Position numbers and translations under genes: made by a program | DNA from: Pseudomonas sp. LD120 | GTDB taxonomy: Bacteria > Pseudomonadota > Gammaproteobacteria > Pseudomonadales > Pseudomonadaceae | Assembly (NCBI RefSeq): GCF_009861525.1 | Contig: NZ_WVHL01000002.1 | Coordinates: 124,001-188,000, forward strand | Direction of reading: 5' to 3' | DNA length: 64,000 nucleotides | Shown here: positions 44,905-52,786 of the stretch, in pieces | Numbering within the stretch: the stretch's first letter is position 1 | Layout of the letters: each line of letters opens with the position of its first letter | Notes under the pieces: model-generated | What the model was told of the DNA's origin: nothing | Seen by the model: the letters and a program-made list of their open reading frames with translations, nothing else | Database searches by the model: none

Positions 44905-46401
44905 ATGAAAACTACTCATTCTGGATACCTGCTCAACGGCCTGGCGGCGGCCTTGATGCTGTCTATCTCCGCCTGCACCGTTGGGCCCGATTTCAAGGCA
45001 CCAGTACTGCCCAGCCCGGAGCGGTGGACGGACTGGCACAGCGGCCCGGCCGCGCAGACGGTGCCTGGAAGAGCTTCTGTAACAACACCGCAAGGGGCCG
45101 ACAGTGACTGGTGGCGGGTATTTGGCGATCCGGTACTGAACCAGTTGCAGGCCCGGGTGCACGAAGCCAGCCCAGACCTGCACACGGCCCTGCTGCGCTT
45201 TGCCCAGGTTCGGCTGCAACGCCAGATCGTTGCCTCCCTGGAAACGCCCGAAGTGGCTCTAAGCGCTGCGGTTTCGCGAAACCGGCAAAGCCGGTATGCG
45301 CCGAACAATCGCATGCTCGAAGCCTTGGGCAGTGATCGTAATGCCCTGGAAAAGGCGTTGACCGACCCTTATAGCCTGTACCAGGCCGGGTTCGACGTTT
45401 CATGGGAACTGGATCTCTGGGGCCGGGTGTCGCGTCTGGGCGAAGCCGCCCAGGCCGAGGTCGATGGCGCGGCGGCGACCCTGGACGACGCGCTGCTCAG
45501 TGTCTCCAGCGAGTTGGCGAGAAACTACTTCGAAGTGCGTACCGCACAACGCCAGACCCGCCTGTTGGAGCAGGAGGCGCAGATCCTTTACGCGCACCTG
45601 CAAGTGGTGGCAGTCCAGGCCCGGGAAGGCGAGGAAGATGGGTTCGCGGTAGAGCGGCAAGAGGCGCGGTTGGCGGCATTGAATGCACAGATACCGGGCT
45701 GGAAGGCGTTGCACACCCAGGCAGCCAACCGCATTGCGTTGCTGTTGGGAGAGCATCCCGGGGCCCTCGACACCTTGCTTGCGGGACCCTCTGACAAGGC
45801 CCTGGACAGCCCGCTGCCCAACTTGCAGTTGGGCCTGCCTGGCGAGCTGGCCCGCCAGCGTCCGGACATCCGCGCGGCCCAGGCCCGCCTGCACCGCGCG
45901 ACGGCGGGCATCGGCGTGGCCGAAGCCGAGTTGTACCCACGCGTGATGCTGGGGGCCAACCTTGGCTTCGAGTCCTACAAGAGCGGCCAGTTTGCCGACT
46001 GGAGCAGCAGGACCTGGTCGGTAGGGCCGCGCCTGGACCTGCCGTTGTTCGACCGCGGGCGGCGCAGCAAGACCGTGGTCCTGCGCACGCTTGAACAACA
46101 AGAAGCCGCCGTGGCGTTTCACCAGACCGTACTGGCGGCCTGGCAGGAAGTGGACGATGCCTTGAGTCGCTATCACAACGAATACCAGCGCGCCGCGCAC
46201 CTCAAGGACAGCTACGACAGCAAGGCTCGTACCTATGAGTGGACCCGTGTCAGGTACGCGGCCGGGGAGGCCAGCTACCTGGAGGAACTGGAGGCGCAAC
46301 GCACGGTGCTGCAGGCGCAACGCGACCTGGTCAATAGCGACAGTCAACTGCGCACTCACCTGATCAGCATTTACAAATCCATGGGCGGGCACTCCACCTG
46401 A
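44905..46401 (+). CDS. pltO: Outer-membrane efflux lipoprotein PltO, 498 aa
   Basis: This TolC/OprM-type channel has a lipoprotein signal (LMLSISAC, lipid-bound Cys near residue 21 from ATG 44905), followed by VGPDFKAPVLP, the family opening of NodT-type factors. The two long helical repeats and the LASFGPRLDLP-like block (VGPRLDLPLFDRGRR) are present. An in-frame GTG at 44866 lies inside pltN, so ATG 44905 with AAGGAA is preferred. It completes the tripartite pump with PltI and PltJKN. Confidence 0.92.
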   Translation: MKTTHSGYLLNGLAAALMLSISACTVGPDFKAPVLPSPERWTDWHSGPAAQTVPGRASVTTPQGADSDWWRVFGDPVLNQLQARVHEASPDLHTALLRFAQVRLQRQIVASLETPEVALSAAVSRNRQSRYAPNNRMLEALGSDRNALEKALTDPYSLYQAGFDVSWELDLWGRVSRLGEAAQAEVDGAAATLDDALLSVSSELARNYFEVRTAQRQTRLLEQEAQILYAHLQVVAVQAREGEEDGFAVERQEARLAALNAQIPGWKALHTQAANRIALLLGEHPGALDTLLAGPSDKALDSPLPNLQLGLPGELARQRPDIRAAQARLHRATAGIGVAEAELYPRVMLGANLGFESYKSGQFADWSSRTWSVGPRLDLPLFDRGRRSKTVVLRTLEQQEAAVAFHQTVLAAWQEVDDALSRYHNEYQRAAHLKDSYDSKARTYEWTRVRYAAGEASYLEELEAQRTVLQAQRDLVNSDSQLRTHLISIYKSMGGHST

Positions 46402-46466
46402 CCCCCTGAAACGCTGTCCCTCGCAATACGCCCAGCAGACTCACGTTCCTAACGGAATAGGAAACC

Positions 46467-47072
46467 ATGCACATGGAAGAGCTCTATAAGATCGCGTTTT
46501 TTTCAGCCTTGATCCTGGTAGTACCGGGGCCTTCGAATACTTTGATGCTGGCCTCGGGCTTCAAGTTTGGTTTGTTACGCGCCTTGCCGCTGATGTTGAT
46601 CGAGATGTTCGGCTACACCGTTTCGATCTGTATCTGGGGTTGGGGGATCGCTTTCCTGTCACACGATCATCCGTGGTTGATCCATCTGATCAAGCTGTTG
46701 TGTGCTTTCTACATTGCGACGCTGGCCTTGAAAACCTGGAAGACCTCAAGCACCGGCGCCCAACACGCGGAGCGCTTCGAAAATTGGCCGCGGCAATTGC
46801 TGATCACGACCCTGCTCAACCCTAAGGCGCTGATCTTTGCCAGCGTGATATTTCCGGCCCGTTCATTCACCAGCCTGGGGGATTTTCTGCCGGCATTGAG
46901 CGCCTTCTTCCTGGCGCTGGCGCCGATTTCCCTGCTGTGGGTCTCGCTGGGGGCCGGCATCCGTGCCCAATACCTGGGCCGGGTCTCGGGGCCGCTGTTC
47001 TCCCGGGGCACGGCCGTCGTCTTGGCGCTGTTCTCCGCCACCCTCACTTACACCGTGGTTCGGGCGGTGTAG
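46467..47072 (+). CDS. pltP: LysE/RhtB-family exporter PltP, 201 aa
   Basis: This is a six-helix small exporter of the LysE/RhtB family, with VVPGPSNTLMLASGFKFGL near residue 18 and the NPKALIFASVIFPA block near 120, both typical. It starts at ATG 46467 with AGGAAA upstream, and ATG 46473 is also possible. It lies 65 bp after pltO, where the published plt cluster of P. protegens carries pltP as I remember it. The role in pyoluteorin export is not clear, and it could export an amino-acid-like side product. Confidence 0.78.
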   Translation: MHMEELYKIAFFSALILVVPGPSNTLMLASGFKFGLLRALPLMLIEMFGYTVSICIWGWGIAFLSHDHPWLIHLIKLLCAFYIATLALKTWKTSSTGAQHAERFENWPRQLLITTLLNPKALIFASVIFPARSFTSLGDFLPALSAFFLALAPISLLWVSLGAGIRAQYLGRVSGPLFSRGTAVVLALFSATLTYTVVRAV

Positions 47073-47213
47073 GCGCTTAGGCCACGCTTTTCAGCGCCCC
47101 CCTGAGGCCAGGACCAGGGCGCTGTTGGCATTACCCTGGGCTGGCGGTGTGCAGTAGGCAAATGTCTTGGGGCGAAGGGCGGACTCATCCGGTGTCGTCC
47201 TATTGCTCAAGCA

Positions 47214-47870
47214 TCACACTGCGTCAAACGATCCATAGCGGTTCAACAGACACATCGGCCGGCCCTTGAGTTGCCGTTGCGCCCGCTGTCGCGGGGCAGA
47301 AAGCGGCGCTTCCCATGACTTTTCCTTGTGCATCATTTCGTCCTTTCCTGCGTGCTTGTCGGCAATTTCAAGACTGCTGAACTTGAAGTTTTCCGCGACA
47401 TTCTCGCCACGCCGGTTGTGCAGGTCGCGTAGGCGGATGTTTTCAGCGTGCCCGTTATGGGCGTAGGTGCAGCGTTGCCACATGCCGCCAGTACCGGTCG
47501 CGGAGCCTACGTATAGCTGATGCTCGCCTGCCGCCCGGTCGCCACTGAGGTACACGCCCGCTACGCAGGAAAGCGCGGTCTGCCATGACTCCAGGCCTTG
47601 TTTGACGATGATGTTCAGGTCCCGATGAGAGGTGTCGATTTCCTTGAAACCGGGAAACTTGCCGAGCGCCATGGGCTGTTCCAGGGTCGAGGGCACCACC
47701 ACGCTTTTCATGCCAGGTTTGCAGCCAGAGAGAGTGCCCCCGCGGCTTGCTGTAGTCGAGTATCAAGCGATCTTCCCGCTCAGCAAATTCAGGTCCGCGC
47801 GGTAGACGTACACGAAGTCATGCCTGTCTTCATCACGCCTGGGCTCGTTGAGCTTGAGTGAGTTGTAAAC
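47214..47870 (-). pseudogene. Frameshifted GIY-YIG nuclease family relic
   Basis: The 3' part (ATG 47711 to 47214) has FPGFKEIDTSHRDL, SVAGVYLSGD and LYVGSATGTGGMWQR, the pattern of GIY-YIG nuclease-domain proteins. The coding pattern continues upstream in two other frames: LILDYSKPRGHSLWLQTWHE around 47710-47766, and VYNSLKLNEP...VYVYRADLNLLSGKI around 47762-47870. At least two frameshifts are needed to join them. The relic lies just past the end of the plt export genes, a usual place for debris at the edge of an inserted cluster. Confidence 0.6.
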
Positions 47871-48005
47871 CCCGGCCAGCACCCATCCGTGTTGCGAGGG
47901 GCTTGGAGGCTGTTAGCGATTGGATACGGGACTGGTGAGGCATGCGGGGGAGGCCGTGGTTTGCTTACGCCTTGCCGGTAAGGATCGTCATTGAGGTCGA
48001 TCGCC

Positions 48006-48791
48006 TCAAGAGAGAACGTCCTGTTTGGGCATGAAGAAGCGAGCGAAGAGTTCGGATTGCGACTTGATGTTCAGCTTGGCGTAAATGTTGCGCCGATGAA
48101 CTTTTATCGTTTCTGCCGAGAGGGAAAGTTTTCCAGCGATCTCTTTGTTGGAAAAGCCACTGAGTAACAGCCTGAGGACATCGCCTTCCCGTGCTGTTAT
48201 CTGCGTGCCCAGTTGACTCATCGTTTCGGGCCATTGAGGCGGGGCACTGAGGTTTTTCTCTACATCAGTCTCAAAGCACATGCGTTGATGCATCAACGCG
48301 GTGACCCATGGCTTGATGAGATCCAGCATCGTGATCTGCTCTTGATTGAAGTGGACGCCGCTGCCAATGGAGATGCACAGGGTTCTGTCGGCATCAAGCT
48401 GGATGTTGTACTGGACTTCATCGACAGAAATATATTGCGCAAAGTACTTGTGGTAGTACTCGGTTTCCAGAAAGTACTCCGGTGCAATATCCAGCAAGTG
48501 AAAAAAACCGCTCTGTGGGTTTTCCCGATTGGCTATATAGAAAGGGTCCAGCAGATAAAGCCCCTTTACATAGAGGTGGATGAAGGCATCGACCTCTTCT
48601 ACATCCGCAACTTCGGGAAGGCTGACGACTTGCACCTGTTGATTGCTGAAGATTAGAACAACCCAATTATCGATCTGCACATACTCATTGAGCGTCCGAA
48701 TAAGTGAGCTCCAGAAGTCTGGGCGGTTCAACTGCATGATCAGTTTTCCAATCGATCGATGCCAGGCCAGGTTATGAAGGTCGAGTGGCAT
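48006..48791 (-). CDS. LuxR-type transcriptional regulator, 261 aa
   Basis: The C-terminal helix-turn-helix of the LuxR/FixJ type is clear (residues 196-250: LTAREGDVLRLLLSG pattern, then NKEIAGKLSLSAETIKVHRRNIYAKL). The first 180 residues have no receiver-domain Asp or known acyl-homoserine-lactone pocket signature, and they contain many aromatic residues. AGGGG precedes ATG 48791. It is divergent from the binding-protein gene at 48930, with a 138-bp gap, so that gene is its most likely target. It may instead act on the nearby plt or tgl operons, which is open. Confidence 0.85.
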   Translation of the reverse strand: MPLDLHNLAWHRSIGKLIMQLNRPDFWSSLIRTLNEYVQIDNWVVLIFSNQQVQVVSLPEVADVEEVDAFIHLYVKGLYLLDPFYIANRENPQSGFFHLLDIAPEYFLETEYYHKYFAQYISVDEVQYNIQLDADRTLCISIGSGVHFNQEQITMLDLIKPWVTALMHQRMCFETDVEKNLSAPPQWPETMSQLGTQITAREGDVLRLLLSGFSNKEIAGKLSLSAETIKVHRRNIYAKLNIKSQSELFARFFMPKQDVLS

Positions 48792-48929
48792 TTTCTACCC
48801 CTTTTGGGTTAGGGAATCGTAGGTCAAGGGTAAGTAATCGGAGGTATTTACTATTGGCGAAGGCTCGGTATATTCCCTTGCAGGATTTACGACAGCCATG
48901 AGGGCACGTCGTCTGGACAAGGATGTTGC

Positions 48930-50033
48930 ATGAGAAAGTCACCGTTGCGAACCGTTTTTTCAGCCGCGCTTCTCTGTGCCGGTATCAGTACATCAGCCGT
49001 GGCGGTAGAGCCTGGGATGTACCTGTACAACTGGTTCGGGCTGCTCGCACCAGAAACCCCAAAAGAGTTCGAACGGGCCACCGGCACCCGCATTCACATG
49101 GATGCCTTCGACAGCGCCGAGATCATGCAGAGCAAGGTCATGGCCGGGCGCACCGGGTATGACGTGGTGGTGGCGACCTCCAATGTGCTGCCCAGCCTGA
49201 TCCAGGCCGGCGTGCTGCAGCCGCTGGACCCGGCGCAACTGAGCAATCTGTCCCACGTCGACCCGGACATCCTGGCCCAGCTCGCGGTCAATGACCCTGG
49301 CAATCGTTACGCGGTGCCCTATCTGTGGGGCACCACCGGGATCGGCTATGACGTTGACAAGGTCAAAGCGGCCTTGGGTGACAATGCGCCGGTCAACAGC
49401 TGGGACCTGATCTTCAAGGAAGAGAACATCAGCAAGCTCAAGTCCTGTGGCGTGGCCATGCTCGACTCTCCCAGCGAGATCATTTCCATCGCCCTGAACT
49501 ACCTGGGGCTCCCGAGCAACAGCAAGAACCCGGACGACTATCAGAAAGCCCAGGAACTGCTGCTGAAGATCCGGCCTTATATCGTTTATTTCGACTCGTC
49601 CAGAATCGACGCTGACCTGGCGGACGGCAACATCTGTGCGGTGGTGGGCTGGGCCAATGGTGCCCTGGCTGCGCAGGCGATAAACGAGAAGGCGAACACG
49701 GGGCGCAAGATTAGCTACAGCCTCCCCCGTGAAGGCGCGTTGGTCTGGTCGGAAAATCTGGTGCTGCTCAAAGATGCTCCGCATCCCAAGGCAGGTCTGG
49801 CATTTATCAACTACATGATGCGGCCGGAAGTGATTGCCAAGACCTCCAATCACACGCTGTATCCCAATGCCAATAAAGATGCCACTGAGTTTGTCGAGCA
49901 AACATTGCGCGACAATCCCTGGATTTATCCAGACAAGAAAACGCTCGCCACCCTGGTTCCACTTGAGCCGCTGCCATTGAAACTGGAACGGATTCGGACC
50001 CGGGTCTGGACCAAGGTAAAGAGCAGCATCTGA
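48930..50033 (+). CDS. Polyamine-type periplasmic binding protein, 367 aa
   Basis: A Sec signal peptide (residues 1-26, cleavage after SAVA) leads into a PotF/SpuD-like fold: YLYNWFGLLAPETPKEFE, DVVVATSNVLPSLIQAG, WGTTGIGYDVDKV and CAVVGWANGALAAQA. Such proteins bind putrescine, spermidine or related amines in the periplasm. No permease or ATPase gene is next to it, so it is an orphan component that may serve a transporter elsewhere or act as a sensor. The divergent LuxR gene suggests regulated use. Confidence 0.9.
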   Translation: MRKSPLRTVFSAALLCAGISTSAVAVEPGMYLYNWFGLLAPETPKEFERATGTRIHMDAFDSAEIMQSKVMAGRTGYDVVVATSNVLPSLIQAGVLQPLDPAQLSNLSHVDPDILAQLAVNDPGNRYAVPYLWGTTGIGYDVDKVKAALGDNAPVNSWDLIFKEENISKLKSCGVAMLDSPSEIISIALNYLGLPSNSKNPDDYQKAQELLLKIRPYIVYFDSSRIDADLADGNICAVVGWANGALAAQAINEKANTGRKISYSLPREGALVWSENLVLLKDAPHPKAGLAFINYMMRPEVIAKTSNHTLYPNANKDATEFVEQTLRDNPWIYPDKKTLATLVPLEPLPLKLERIRTRVWTKVKSSI

Positions 50034-50197
50034 TTTCGTTCGACTCTTCATCTTCTGCCCTGTGCAAGTTTCATCGCCAGTGCGGGCTCATTAGTTAAAA
50101 CATTCGGTGAAATGTACTTGCCATGCGGAGATCAACTTTCCGCATGGCGGTATGTGCCTGCGTCCATTCAACACCTCAAGCAACAGGAGAACAGTGG

Positions 50198-51400
50198 ATG
50201 TTCAGCCCAGCCCATCAAACACCCTTCAGCTTGACACTCGACGCGCTTGATCAGGACGTTCAAGTGCTCGCCTTCACTGGCGAGGAGGCGATCGGCCGGC
50301 CTTACTTTTTCAAGGTGGAGTTTGTCTGCGAGCGGCCAGAGCTGGAGTTGCAAAGCCTGGTCGACAGTGAGGCCTTCCTGGCCTTCGACCCCCAGGGCAA
50401 CGGCGTTCATGGACGCATCTATCACATCGGCAAAGACGCTGAACATTCGTATCCGCAGCGCTACAGTCTGGCTCTGGTCCCGCATTTGTCCTACCTGCGC
50501 CATCGCACCAACCAGCGCATCTATCAACAGTTCACGGTGCCGGCCATCGTCGCCCTGATTCTCGAAGAACACGGGATCCTGGGCGATGCCTACCGCTTTG
50601 AGTTGGACTCGACCTACCCCGAGCGTGATTGCTGTACCCAGTTTGGTGAAACGGATTTGCACTTCATCCAGCGCTTGTGTGAGGAGGAGGGGATTCACTT
50701 TCACTTCCAGCACAGTGCTCAAGGTCATGTGCTGGTGTTTGGCGATCATCAGGCGGTTTTTCCCAGGATCGAGCAAGCCACGCCTGTCGCCCCCGAGGGC
50801 GACAGGCGGGCCAACGAGCGACTGATCAAGCCCGCCAGGCAGGTCACCCCGCAGGCCGGTGAGCACCGCCGCGCGGCCTACCGTCCGCTTGAAAGCCAAG
50901 GTCAGCAAACCGGGTTAGCCAGTGGTCATGTTCTGGAAATCCCCGGCCCGCCGGGCCAAGAGCGCAATGAGCCATGGCTTCTGACTCGGGTCATCCATGA
51001 AGGCAGACAGCCACAGGTATTGAATGAGTACGCCAGTGGCGACCCGGCTGACGATGACCGGCATCCGGGTTACTGCAATCGCTTCATGCTTGTGCCGGGG
51101 GATGCGCTCTATCGCCCGCCTTTGGCTCACGAGAAACCGCAGGTGCCCAGCCAGACTGCGCTGGTTATCGCCATGGAAGATGAAGCGCTGCGCACTGATG
51201 GGCGCTGCGCGAGGCTCAAAGTCAAGTTTCCCTGGGATCGGGAAGATCGGTTTGACGACAAAAGCAGCTGTTGGCTAGGGGGCGCTGCCAACTGGCAGTG
51301 TGAATTGACGCCACTGCGAACGGGCGTGGAAGTCAGGGTCACCTTTCTTGAAAGCGACCCCGATCAACCGTTGATCAGCGGTTGCCTGTGCTGTCAGTGA
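50198..51400 (+). CDS. Shortened VgrG-like spike protein, 400 aa
   Basis: The protein begins like type VI secretion VgrG (gp27-like part, residues 1-330, with RPYFFKVEF, HIGKDAEHSYPQRYSLALVP and RDCCTQFGETDLHFIQRLCEEEGIHFHF). It continues into the gp5 OB-fold (KVKFPWDRE, then SSCW and VTFLESDPDQPLISG) and stops at TGA 51398-51400, ending CLCCQ. Normal VgrGs run past 600 residues through a gp5 needle. The needle and any effector domain are missing, so it is a truncated gene or a short gp27-OB form. No adaptor or effector gene follows. ATG 50198 follows CAGGAGA. Confidence 0.85.
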   Translation: MFSPAHQTPFSLTLDALDQDVQVLAFTGEEAIGRPYFFKVEFVCERPELELQSLVDSEAFLAFDPQGNGVHGRIYHIGKDAEHSYPQRYSLALVPHLSYLRHRTNQRIYQQFTVPAIVALILEEHGILGDAYRFELDSTYPERDCCTQFGETDLHFIQRLCEEEGIHFHFQHSAQGHVLVFGDHQAVFPRIEQATPVAPEGDRRANERLIKPARQVTPQAGEHRRAAYRPLESQGQQTGLASGHVLEIPGPPGQERNEPWLLTRVIHEGRQPQVLNEYASGDPADDDRHPGYCNRFMLVPGDALYRPPLAHEKPQVPSQTALVIAMEDEALRTDGRCARLKVKFPWDREDRFDDKSSCWLGGAANWQCELTPLRTGVEVRVTFLESDPDQPLISGCLCCQ

Positions 51401-51505
51401 TTCGATGCTGAGCATGCCTTGCTCGCTCATACGCAGCGCAACTGACGGGGTTTTGCGGCGGGTGGACGGACCTGTGGTCAACGAAGACCAGCTGGCCGCC
51501 AGCGT

Positions 51506-52786
51506 TTACCGCGGCGTCGCTGTTTTCAGTTGCCACGGTTTGAAACTCAGCCACAGCAACACCCCAGGTACCTGCAACGCAATCATCACGCCCAGCGACC
51601 ACTGATAAGCCTCCACCGGATGCCCTTGTCCATTGGCCGGCCACAGGTTCAGGATCTCTCCCATCAACCATTGCAAGGCGAACGCCAGCACGAACACCAC
51701 CAGGTTGAACGACGAGCTGACCCGCCCGGCCAGTTCAGGCGATACCGACTGAGCCACGATCGCGTAGTTCATGGTGGTGGAGGTGCCGAAGAAGCTGAAC
51801 CCCATGGCAATCAGCAGCGGCGACACCGGCAGTCCGCTGATCATCAGCGATTGAAACACGATGAAGATCGAAACCCCGGCGCCGCACACCATGATCGGCT
51901 GCACACCAAAGCGGCGCAGGTAGTCGGTGATCGAGCCGAAGGCCAGCGAGCCTGCCACCATCGCCACGGTGCCCCAGAGCAAGGTATTGGCCATGCTCGA
52001 CTCGCTCAGCTGGGCGACATCGCGTAGCCACGGTCCCATCCACAGCGACAGCACCGACATGTAGATCGCATGGGCAAACACCGAATACAACGCCAGTCGC
52101 CAGAATACCCACGAGGAGTAAAGCGTCCCCACGGCCTTGGACATTTCGGCCAGAGTGGTGTGTTTGGGTTTGTAAGTGCGCGGCACGCTCAGGTGAATGA
52201 CCACGCTGACGAACAGAGTCAAGAGCGCCAGAATCAAGAACGCTTCACGCCATGAGATCCACTTGAGCAGTTCATGCAGCGGCGTGGTGGACGCCATGGC
52301 GCCCAGGCCGCCTACCGACAACAGGCACGCCGTACTCAGCGGCAGGCGCTCGACCGGCAGCCAGATGGTGCACGCCTTGATCGCACTCATCAGCGAACCG
52401 GCAACCCCCAGGCCAATCAGGCCGCGACCGATGATCAGACCCAGCTCGGTGTGGGAGACGCTGAAAATCAGCGAGCCCAATACCGCGAACAACAGCATGG
52501 GGGCCTGCACGCTGCGCGGACCGTAGCGGTCGAGCATGACGCCGAGCGGAATCTGCGCCGCGGCGAAGGTCAGAAAGTACACGCCGGTCAGCAGGCCCAT
52601 GCTGCTGGCCGGCAGGTGCAGTTCCTGCTCCAGGTCCACATAGATCAAAGCGTTGACCGTGCGAAACAGGTACGAGACGAAATGGCCGAGGCCAAAGGGA
52701 ATGAATATGGTCAAAAACAGGTACACAAACGTGTGCTTTATTTCCTGGTCGGCCTTGGCGCAAGAGGCTGTATTTTCTTTACTCAT
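51506..52786 (-). CDS. MFS transporter of the tgl operon, 426 aa
   Basis: This is a 12-helix major facilitator with the family loop motif LDRYGPRSVQ near residue 70 and the domain repeat after residue 210. ATG 52786 overlaps the tglB stop (ATGA), so it is translated with the pearlin biosynthetic genes. It most likely exports the released product or protects the producer. Substrate cannot be read from sequence. It is the last gene of the leftward operon, convergent with the vgrG-like gene about 100 bp away. Confidence 0.88.
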   Translation of the reverse strand: MSKENTASCAKADQEIKHTFVYLFLTIFIPFGLGHFVSYLFRTVNALIYVDLEQELHLPASSMGLLTGVYFLTFAAAQIPLGVMLDRYGPRSVQAPMLLFAVLGSLIFSVSHTELGLIIGRGLIGLGVAGSLMSAIKACTIWLPVERLPLSTACLLSVGGLGAMASTTPLHELLKWISWREAFLILALLTLFVSVVIHLSVPRTYKPKHTTLAEMSKAVGTLYSSWVFWRLALYSVFAHAIYMSVLSLWMGPWLRDVAQLSESSMANTLLWGTVAMVAGSLAFGSITDYLRRFGVQPIMVCGAGVSIFIVFQSLMISGLPVSPLLIAMGFSFFGTSTTMNYAIVAQSVSPELAGRVSSSFNLVVFVLAFALQWLMGEILNLWPANGQGHPVEAYQWSLGVMIALQVPGVLLWLSFKPWQLKTATPR

